DNA of 64,000 nt, from contig CBDIHL010000043.1 of the NCBI GenBank assembly GCA_965279125.1, forward strand, positions 1-64,000. Direction: 5' to 3'. The translations under genes were made by a program, and so were the position numbers. Below are positions 57,856 to 64,000 of this stretch, one piece after another; the stretch's first letter is position 1; each line of letters starts with the position of its first letter. The notes under the pieces are model-generated. The model ran no database searches. It saw nothing but the letters and a program-made list of their open reading frames with translations, and had not been told where the DNA came from. This DNA comes from Dinoroseobacter sp965279125 (lineage in GTDB: Bacteria > Pseudomonadota > Alphaproteobacteria > Rhodobacterales > Rhodobacteraceae).

Positions 57856-60318
57856 TTAACCGCCAAGCGTGACCGCGCCGATGAGGACGGAGGCGAGGAC
57901 GAAGCCGAGCACCTTTTGAATATGGAAATAGGTGCGCACGGCGTAGCTGGAATGCTCGATGCGCGCATGGTCCGCTGAGGGCTCCATCAACGGGATGGCG
58001 TTCTCGAGCGAGTAGAACAGCGCGTCCCAAAACCGAGGGCGGGTGCGCTTCGGAGTGTCGACCGGTGCGGGGTCCACATGGTCAGGTTTGCAAAGCTCCT
58101 TACAGCGATAGGCGAGCACTGTGCCAATGGCGACGAGGCCGAGGAACCAGTAGAAAGCGCGCTCTGGATAAACGCCAAAGCCAATGGTGTATTGGAGGAA
58201 GCGGTCGAAGATTTGGGTAAAGTTTTGGCCAAGCCAAGCGTCAAAATCCTTGTGTGCTTCTGCTGAAATCCGCGTATCGGCGCGATGTTTCAGCCGAGCA
58301 TAAGCCACCTGTGTTGCGGCCTGTTCCGCACCCATATTGCGCAAGGCGGTCTCCAGCGCACGATAAGGTTGCGGGCGATAGCCTTCATCTCCTTGCATGT
58401 CGGGCGGGACAGAAGCTTCCACCCAATCGATCAACGATCCCGCGTCGATCAAGGCCAAATCATGGGTCGCGCCCGATCCCAACCCGCCAAGGCGGTCATA
58501 TCGAAACCCAGTTAGGTCGGTGGGAACGGGTACATACACAACCTCGGTATTACCATCTTCCTTGGTCCGTATTTGTAGAAACCGCCAACCGCTGTCTGTG
58601 CCAACTCCCATCCGCGCTTGAACCGCCTCAGCTTGGGCATTGCGTAGCAAGATTCCAGCGCCCGGTCCCCAAGTCGGGTCCTTCGTACCTTGCCACAAAT
58701 TCAGGGTCCCCATTGCTGCGTCTGATAGATTCAGCAGACCCTTGAAGCTGCTGCCGTGCAGTTGCAGACTAGCTGAAATTTCGGAACCTACTAGGTTCAC
58801 ATCATTGAAGGCCGAACCTTCACGCAACAACAAATCTTCCCCGACTGACAGTCGATTTGCGACAAAAGGCCCCGTGAAAGTCGACCCGATAGCTTCCAGA
58901 TTACCCCCTATATTCGCATTGATAAGGCTCACGCCTGCGAATGTCCCTTTCTGCCCAAGAAACACAGTGTCCCCCACGGAGACCCCATCCCCGTTCAAAG
59001 GCCCGGTGAACGTTGAATCGGTGGCATAAAGATCACCGCCAACATGCGCGCCCAGTAAATCTACACTGGCGAAAGTAGCGCCATTGAAGAACAGGCTGCC
59101 CTCCACCGACAAACCATCGGCATTGAACAGCCCAGCGAAGGTCGACCCAACTGCCTTCAAATCGCCCCCAACTTGCGCACCCAAAAGGTCCACCCCGGTG
59201 AAAGTTGCACCGCCGTGTAAAAACAAATTCCCTCCTACATGCACCCCATCGGCGTTGAACTGACCGTTAAAGATCGACCCAACTGCCTCTAGGTTACGTG
59301 TTACCCGCGCCGCTTTCAGGCGCACATCAGAGAAGGTCGCTTTGCCGCTTAGAAGCAAATCACCACCGACGGACACCCCATTTGCATTTAGCGTCCCGGC
59401 AAATGTGGAACCTATGGCCGAGAGAGATCCCCCAACCCGCGCGTCCTCTAGGTTCACATCTGCGAAGGTCGCCTTTTCGCTCAGCAACAGGCTGCCGTGC
59501 ACCGACAGTCGATTGGCATTAAACATTCCTGAAAAGGCCGAACCAGTCGTCGAAAGATCGCCCGCAATCTGCGCACCTAAAAGGTCGACGTTACTAAACT
59601 GACCGCCGTGTAAAAAAAGGCCACCCGGCCCAATGTGAATACGATGCAGATCCAGACCGATTTGATCGTTATGGTCGTCTGTCGTTTTGGTGTCAGCAGA
59701 GAGTATCGTGTTTGTGAATGCCACTGTCCCACCGACTTTAGCATCAATTAGACTTACGGCCCCCTCAAAGCTGGTCTCCGCGAACCGAACGTCTCGGGCG
59801 ACATCCAAGCCCCGAGCCCAAAAACTGCCACGTATATGGTTGCCGGCGAAATCCAGATGACCGTCTATGCGGGCATCCATCAGGGTCACTTGACCCAAAA
59901 GACTGTCATTAATCCAGAGCGTACCGTCAACGGACCGTTCTGAGAGATCAAGTCTTGGTATCCACGCGCAGTTGACCGACGCACTCGGCGTCGGCCGCGC
60001 CGCCACATAATCCGGATCGGTCAACACCAGTGTCATGAACCGGGCCGACAGCGCCCAAGGCACTAAGGCCTCCGGCACGTCCTCATCCTCTGGAGCGCAG
60101 ATTGCGGCGTCGCCCGCGTGGCTGAACAGATCGAACGTCCCTGTCTCGCAAATATCGCCCCAAACCGTGCGCTCGGCATCCGTGGCCCAGTCGGGCAGCT
60201 CAACCGGGCACGCCTCATAAGACGTACCGCCCCCAACAGGCGGGGCCGGCAGCACGGACTGACCTAGTCCGGGCAATGCCAGACCGATCCAGATCATAAG
60301 GGCAAGAATCACGCGCAT
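57856..60318 (-). CDS. Large exported beta-solenoid protein with C-terminal membrane module
   Basis: This 820-residue protein begins with a signal peptide (VILALMIWIGLALPGLG). Residues 40-130 hold a Cys-containing domain. At about residues 241-540 there are seven tandem units of 43-44 residues with the pattern F-x2-V-x-L-x2-A-x-V/I-x2-x-L-x3-G-S-x-F-x-G, as in a right-handed beta-helix related to pentapeptide-repeat-like proteins. Then follows a helical region (PYRALETALRNMGAEQAATQVAYARLKHR) and two or three TM helices with WDALFYSLENAIPLME and a final hydrophobic helix. The layout recalls actinobacterial proteins called membrane-associated oxidoreductases. The function is unknown. Confidence 0.75.
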   Translation of the reverse strand: MRVILALMIWIGLALPGLGQSVLPAPPVGGGTSYEACPVELPDWATDAERTVWGDICETGTFDLFSHAGDAAICAPEDEDVPEALVPWALSARFMTLVLTDPDYVAARPTPSASVNCAWIPRLDLSERSVDGTLWINDSLLGQVTLMDARIDGHLDFAGNHIRGSFWARGLDVARDVRFAETSFEGAVSLIDAKVGGTVAFTNTILSADTKTTDDHNDQIGLDLHRIHIGPGGLFLHGGQFSNVDLLGAQIAGDLSTTGSAFSGMFNANRLSVHGSLLLSEKATFADVNLEDARVGGSLSAIGSTFAGTLNANGVSVGGDLLLSGKATFSDVRLKAARVTRNLEAVGSIFNGQFNADGVHVGGNLFLHGGATFTGVDLLGAQVGGDLKAVGSTFAGLFNADGLSVEGSLFFNGATFASVDLLGAHVGGDLYATDSTFTGPLNGDGVSVGDTVFLGQKGTFAGVSLINANIGGNLEAIGSTFTGPFVANRLSVGEDLLLREGSAFNDVNLVGSEISASLQLHGSSFKGLLNLSDAAMGTLNLWQGTKDPTWGPGAGILLRNAQAEAVQARMGVGTDSGWRFLQIRTKEDGNTEVVYVPVPTDLTGFRYDRLGGLGSGATHDLALIDAGSLIDWVEASVPPDMQGDEGYRPQPYRALETALRNMGAEQAATQVAYARLKHRADTRISAEAHKDFDAWLGQNFTQIFDRFLQYTIGFGVYPERAFYWFLGLVAIGTVLAYRCKELCKPDHVDPAPVDTPKRTRPRFWDALFYSLENAIPLMEPSADHARIEHSSYAVRTYFHIQKVLGFVLASVLIGAVTLGG
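58698..59598 (-). repeat. Tandem 43-44-residue coding repeats in the beta-solenoid gene
   Basis: Seven diverged copies of about 130 bases each lie in the gene at 57856-60318. Units begin FSNVDLLGAQIAGDL, FADVNLEDARVGGSL, FSDVRLKAARVTRNL, FTGVDLLGAQVGGDL, FASVDLLGAHVGGDL, FAGVSLINANIGGNL and FNDVNLVGSEISASL. Confidence 0.85.
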
Positions 60319-60351
60319 TGCGGCCAGCCTCGCGCCCGCAAGCCGCCCCGT

Positions 60352-61254
60352 CTACCCCCCAACCTCCACAATCACCGCCCCCACCGCGATCAACCCCATA
60401 AGCCCCGCGCGCACCGGCCCCACCGTCTCTTTCAGGAACAGCCAGCCAATCAGCGCCGCAAACACGGTTGAGGTCTCGCGCAGCACCGCCGCCTCGCCCA
60501 CATCGTCGAGCCGTGTCGCCAGCATGATCGACCCGAACGAGCCATAGGCCACCAACGCCCCGACAAATCCGCGCTTCAACAACGGCCGCAGATTGACGTG
60601 CGCAAGCCGCGCCCGCATCCGCGTAACCCGCATCATGATCGGGAAATCGAGGCTCGCCAAAAAGAAAAACCACGCCAGAAACGTGAACGGATCCGCCGTC
60701 GCCCGGATGCCGTAAGCGTCGTAGGTCGTGTAGAGCGCCACAAAAAGCCCCGTCGCCACCGCGTAGCCCAGCGCCGGGATCAGCGTGTCGCGCGCCACGG
60801 TCAGGAACCGCAGGTTATACGCGGCCAGCCCAAATATCCCCGTCAGCAGCACACCCAAGCCCAGCCACTGCACGGCTGAGAACACCTCGCCAAAGATCAC
60901 CCCTGCCCCGATCACGGCAAAGAGCGGCCCCATCCCGCGCACCACCGGATAAACCACCGTATAGGCCCCACGCATATAGGCGTTCGCCTGTAACACCTTA
61001 TAAAGAAAGTGAATAACAATCATGCCCGCAAAAATCGGCCACATATGCGGCTCAGGGAAAGGCACCAGAAACAGCATCGGAAAGGTCAGGATCACCAACC
61101 ACAGATCAATCGCCCAGCGCGAGACCCAAGGATCATGCCGCCCTTTCTGTAACGCCCCGAACGCCGCATGCAACACGGCGGCCAAAAGCGCCAGCACCAA
61201 GGCCAGCGTCTCGCCCTCAGCGGTCCCTTCAAGGCTGACCAGCCAGGCGCTCAC
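60352..61254 (-). CDS. EamA-type DMT-superfamily transporter
   Basis: This 300-residue membrane protein has ten helices in two repeats. KGRHDPWVSRWAIDLW and YTVVYPVVRGMGPLFAVIGAGVIFGE lie in the first half. VLRETSTVFAALIGWLFLKETVGPVRAGLMGLI, in the second, is the common EamA end. It should export or import small metabolites, of unknown identity. The start is GTG at 61254 with GAGG 7 bases upstream. It is on the same strand as ftsY and ispZ, an order known from related genomes. Confidence 0.9.
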   Translation of the reverse strand: MSAWLVSLEGTAEGETLALVLALLAAVLHAAFGALQKGRHDPWVSRWAIDLWLVILTFPMLFLVPFPEPHMWPIFAGMIVIHFLYKVLQANAYMRGAYTVVYPVVRGMGPLFAVIGAGVIFGEVFSAVQWLGLGVLLTGIFGLAAYNLRFLTVARDTLIPALGYAVATGLFVALYTTYDAYGIRATADPFTFLAWFFFLASLDFPIMMRVTRMRARLAHVNLRPLLKRGFVGALVAYGSFGSIMLATRLDDVGEAAVLRETSTVFAALIGWLFLKETVGPVRAGLMGLIAVGAVIVEVGG

Positions 61255-61302
61255 CTAGAGCCTCTTTGCTTTTTCAAATATCCAAATCCGACGCCAAAAC
61301 CC

Positions 61303-62355
61303 TCACGCGCCCGTTAATGCCTGAGCGAATTCTTCCGGGTCAAACGGGGCCAAATCATCAATCTGCTCGCCCACCCCAATCGCATGAATGGGCAGGCCAA
61401 ACTTATCCGCCAAAGCCACCAAAACCCCGCCCCGCGCGGTCCCATCCAGCTTTGTCATCACCAGTCCCGACACATCCGCAATCTTCTGGAACGTCTCAAC
61501 CTGGCTCAGCGCATTTTGCCCCGTCGTCGCATCTAGCACCAAAAGCGTGTTATGCGGCGCATCCGGGTCTACCTTGCGAATGACCCGCACGATCTTGGCA
61601 AGTTCCTCCATCAGATCGGCCCGGTTCTGCAAGCGTCCGGCGGTGTCGATCATCAACAAATCCGCCCCCTCGGCGCGGGCTTTGGTCAGCGCATCAAACG
61701 CCAAGCTCGCAGGATCACTCCCTTCGGGTGCCGTCAAAACCGGCACGCCCGCACGGTCCCCCCAGACCTGCAATTGCTCAACCGCAGCGGCGCGAAACGT
61801 ATCGCCCGCCGCGATGACCACCGATTTTCCTGCGGCCTTGAACTGGCTGGCGAGCTTGCCAATCGTCGTCGTTTTGCCCGAGCCATTGACCCCCACAACC
61901 AACACAACTTGCGGTTTTTGCGGGTAAATTGGCAAGGGCCGCGCAACCGGATCCATAATCCGCGCAATCTCCGCCGTCAGAAGGCCCTTGATCTCGGCGG
62001 TCGAAACGCGCCGCCCCATGCGCCCCTCGGCGATATTCGCAGCCACCCGAAGCGCTGTGTCCACCCCCATATCCGAGGCGATCAGCAACTCCTCAAGGCT
62101 CTCCAGCATCTCGTCGTCCAGCACCCGGCGCGCGCCCGTCTCGACCGGGATCGGCTCCAAGGCCGCAGCCACACCCGGGGTCGGCGCAGCAGCCACACCC
62201 GGGGTCGGCGCAGCAGCCACACCCGGGGTCGGCGCAGCGGAAGGAGCCGCCTCCACGACATCCTCGGCGACCTCCTCAACGAGCGCATCCAACCCCTCGT
62301 CGAGCTTCGACGACGACTTGAACATCCGGTCTTTGAGTTTCTTGAAAAAGGACAT
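61303..62355 (-). CDS. ftsY: Signal recognition particle receptor FtsY
   Basis: This 350-residue SRP GTPase receptor guides ribosomes to the membrane. The N-terminal acidic segment (residues about 18-70) contains three copies of TPGVAAAP. The NG domain has GVNGSGKTTTIGKLA, DTFRAAAVEQL, DTAGRLQNRADLM and TKLDGTARGG. It ends in a helix PFDPEEFAQALTGA, as FtsY proteins do. ATG 62355 is the family start (MSFFKKLKDRMFKSS). Confidence 0.97.
   Translation of the reverse strand: MSFFKKLKDRMFKSSSKLDEGLDALVEEVAEDVVEAAPSAAPTPGVAAAPTPGVAAAPTPGVAAALEPIPVETGARRVLDDEMLESLEELLIASDMGVDTALRVAANIAEGRMGRRVSTAEIKGLLTAEIARIMDPVARPLPIYPQKPQVVLVVGVNGSGKTTTIGKLASQFKAAGKSVVIAAGDTFRAAAVEQLQVWGDRAGVPVLTAPEGSDPASLAFDALTKARAEGADLLMIDTAGRLQNRADLMEELAKIVRVIRKVDPDAPHNTLLVLDATTGQNALSQVETFQKIADVSGLVMTKLDGTARGGVLVALADKFGLPIHAIGVGEQIDDLAPFDPEEFAQALTGA
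62171..62238. repeat. Three 24-base tandem repeats in ftsY
   Basis: ACACCCGGGGTCGGCGCAGC followed by AGCC occurs at 62171, 62195 and, shortened, 62219. Each unit encodes an eight-residue TPGVAAAP-type segment in the acidic linker. The copies are identical, so they are recent. Confidence 0.9.
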
Positions 62356-62416
62356 CAGGGGCGCTTTCTGCTCGGGGTCCCCCCTAGCTAATACGGCTGC
62401 TGCCAAAGCGGAAGGG

Positions 62417-63043
62417 TCAGCCTTGCGCCAAAACGCCCAGCAAGATCATCCCTTGGCCCGCATAGTACAGGCCCCAGATCACCAGACCGAGGTCCGCAAA
62501 CCGCAAGCCCGCGAATTTCTCATGCCCGATCAGGATGTCCGAGGCCATGAACACCCCCGCGCCAACCACGATGAAACCGCCGCCCGCGCCAAAAGGCACA
62601 CTCAACGCCGCAAGCCCCATCGCCGCGATCACCCCGATATAGAGGCGCAATGGCACAGCAAAAGCCCCCGCCGTTTTGGCCAACCGCAAGGCCACCAAGA
62701 CCGCCAATAGAACGACCCCAAACGCCGCAACGACACGCGGCAAGCTCGCCAAAACCGCCAACTCCCCCAACCCGGCGAACAGCACCACATACACCAAATG
62801 CGCCGCGCCAAACGCCGCCATGCCCAGCAAGAACGCCCGATCGCCGGGGCGCGACAGCGCGAAATCCCCCAAGGCCGACAGCGCCAATGCAAGGGCCAAG
62901 ACCCAGGCACCGCTCAGCGCCGCCACACCGGCCAAGCTCGTAATCGCCACGGTTTTCACGAGCGACCGCAGCGCGCCCCACCCGATCGGCAACACCGGGT
63001 AGGCCAAACCACAGACCGCGCTCAGGATGGCCAAAGCGCTCAA
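62417..63043 (-). CDS. Lysoplasmalogenase-like (YhhN/TMEM86) membrane protein
   Basis: This 208-residue protein has seven or eight TM helices. The segments LALALSALGDFALSRPGDRAFLLGMAAFGAAHLVYV and GAGVFMASDILIGHEKF are the conserved acidic helices of the YhhN/TMEM86 family, which hydrolyses the vinyl-ether bond of lysoplasmalogen. Bacterial members are little studied. It is 61 bases upstream of ftsY on the same strand. Confidence 0.88.
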   Translation of the reverse strand: MSALAILSAVCGLAYPVLPIGWGALRSLVKTVAITSLAGVAALSGAWVLALALALSALGDFALSRPGDRAFLLGMAAFGAAHLVYVVLFAGLGELAVLASLPRVVAAFGVVLLAVLVALRLAKTAGAFAVPLRLYIGVIAAMGLAALSVPFGAGGGFIVVGAGVFMASDILIGHEKFAGLRFADLGLVIWGLYYAGQGMILLGVLAQG

Positions 63044-63198
63044 GACATCACAGCCGAACAGGCGCTACGTCGCATCATATCTGACCCGTCATGCGTCACG
63101 CCCCATCAGCAGCTTTCGGTGTAGGGGGGAAGCCTTTCCAAAGTGTTAAGGCCGGCCCAAGACATTCCGCTGCAATTGCTTCAAATTGCAGGCACCCG

Positions 63199-64000
63199 TT
63201 AGACCTCATCCGCAAAATGCTTCATCGTCAGCCTGATCGGGTTCGGTGCCGCTTGCCCCAACCCGCAGATCGACGCATCCGCCATCGCCTGACAGACCTC
63301 TTCCAGCAGCGGCTGGTCCCAAGTCTCGGCCTGCATCAGTTTCACCGCTTTCTCGCAACCCACCCGGCAGGGCGTGCATTGGCCGCAGCTTTCATCCTCG
63401 AAAAACCGCAGCATATTCAGCACCGCCGCCTTCGCGCTGTCTTGGTCCGACAAGACCACAACTGCGGCCGAGCCAATAAACGTCCCCAAGGGCTGCAACG
63501 TATCAAAATCCAGCGGCACATCATTGATGCGCGCAGGCAGCAAGCCCGAGGACGGCCCACCTGGCTGATAGGCCTTGAACACATGCCTCTCCGCCATACC
63601 GCCACAGGCTTCGATAATATCCAAAATCGTCGAGCCTGCAGGCAATAAATAAACCCCCGGCTTGGCCACGCGCCCTGAGACCGAATAGGTCCGCAGCCCG
63701 ACACGCCCGTTCTTTTCGGTCGTGTTCAATATCTCAGGCCCGAACCGCGTAACCCGCGCGATCCAATAGAGCGTCTCAACATTATGCACCAAGGTCGGCC
63801 GCCCAAACACGCCCACCTGCGCCACATAAGGCGGGCGGTGACGCGGCAGACCGCGCTTGCCCTCGATCGACTCGATCATCGCACTCTCTTCGCCGCAGAT
63901 ATACGCACCCGCGCCGCGCCGCAGGTCGATATAGCCCGGTGAGACGAGGCCTGCATCTTCCAGCGCCTTGATCTCAGTCGCGAGGATCTCCAGCACCGCC
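63199..64000 (-). CDS. NuoF-like subunit of NAD-dependent formate dehydrogenase or complex I (C-terminal part)
   Basis: This frame runs off the right edge, and about 266 residues are visible. It contains GAGAYICGEESAMIESIEGKRG (FMN/NAD region), the SLBB-like segment YLLPAGSTILDIIEACGG, and the [4Fe-4S] motif ESCGQCTPCRVGCEKAVKLM. The GGPSSGLLPARINDVPLDFDTLQ and VGCEKAVKLM segments fit FdsB, the beta subunit of soluble formate dehydrogenases, better than complex I NuoF. Distinguishing them needs the neighbours outside the window. Confidence 0.85.
   Translation of the reverse strand, partial: AVLEILATEIKALEDAGLVSPGYIDLRRGAGAYICGEESAMIESIEGKRGLPRHRPPYVAQVGVFGRPTLVHNVETLYWIARVTRFGPEILNTTEKNGRVGLRTYSVSGRVAKPGVYLLPAGSTILDIIEACGGMAERHVFKAYQPGGPSSGLLPARINDVPLDFDTLQPLGTFIGSAAVVVLSDQDSAKAAVLNMLRFFEDESCGQCTPCRVGCEKAVKLMQAETWDQPLLEEVCQAMADASICGLGQAAPNPIRLTMKHFADEV

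Noticed and set aside
62171..62238. Repeats in ftsY as a CRISPR-like array
   Set aside because: The units are directly adjacent without spacers, in frame, and inside a clear ftsY gene.

Overview
The window looks like the chromosome of a Rhodobacterales alphaproteobacterium of the roseobacter type. The base composition is high in G+C. Genes are packed and often overlap at stop and start codons (ATGA, TGATG, TAATG). Family markers include the cobalt-chelatase pair cobS and cobT near bolA and a J-domain gene, pntA-pntB, a Hint-domain protein opening its core with CFVAGT, DUF3422, and several short intergenic repeats spread between genes. No tRNA, rRNA, CRISPR array or intact transposase was seen.

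Layout, left part. At 1-3100 there is a truncated lipoprotein gene, moaA, and a convergent pair that reads as a sodium-dependent bicarbonate transporter (SbtA) and its PII-like partner (SbtB). At 3134-12802 a small hydrolase and a methyltransferase lead into a peptide-type ABC importer. The fused ATPase and two M20 deacylases are on one strand, and the binding protein and two permeases are divergent, around a shared control region. At 12845-22684 lie DUF3422, a beta-hydroxyacid dehydrogenase, a YdjM-like membrane protein, a SulP-STAS-cNMP transporter, pntBA, an ICMT-like methyltransferase and a GNAT enzyme.

Middle part. From 22706 to 26973 there is a minus-strand catabolic block: lyxose-isomerase family, PuuD-like amidohydrolase, GlcG and malate synthase G. 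It is followed by a Hint protein, a photolyase with a 50-residue DUF2256 protein, a WYL regulator coupled to a P450, two VOC proteins and a muramidase-like gene. From 33699 come pepN, two related small membrane proteins, a lytic transglycosylase lipoprotein, a 353-base element with inverted ends, and gatB.

Right part. At 41320-43343 there are two very small membrane proteins and a large membrane protein carrying a pure six-base repeat tract. The 44-53 kb block holds bolA, a J-domain gene, a secreted SGNH hydrolase, a flavoprotein, cobS and cobT. Four features separate cobS from cobT. An AT-rich islet at 53.4-54.6 kb carries a zinc-ribbon membrane protein that I do not recognise. Then come pepP, DUF427, ispZ, a large beta-solenoid membrane protein, an EamA transporter, ftsY, a lysoplasmalogenase-like gene and the 3' part of a NuoF/FdsB-type subunit.

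The least explained items are three intergenic loci, each with a pair of CTAACAWTATTAG palindromes about 70-82 bases apart (one beside a CtrA-like site in front of sbtA), the two candidate inorganic-carbon transporters that both carry or lie next to nucleotide-binding modules, the beta-solenoid/pore-like protein at 57.9-60.3 kb, and a structured stretch without a gene at 56.95-57.09 kb.
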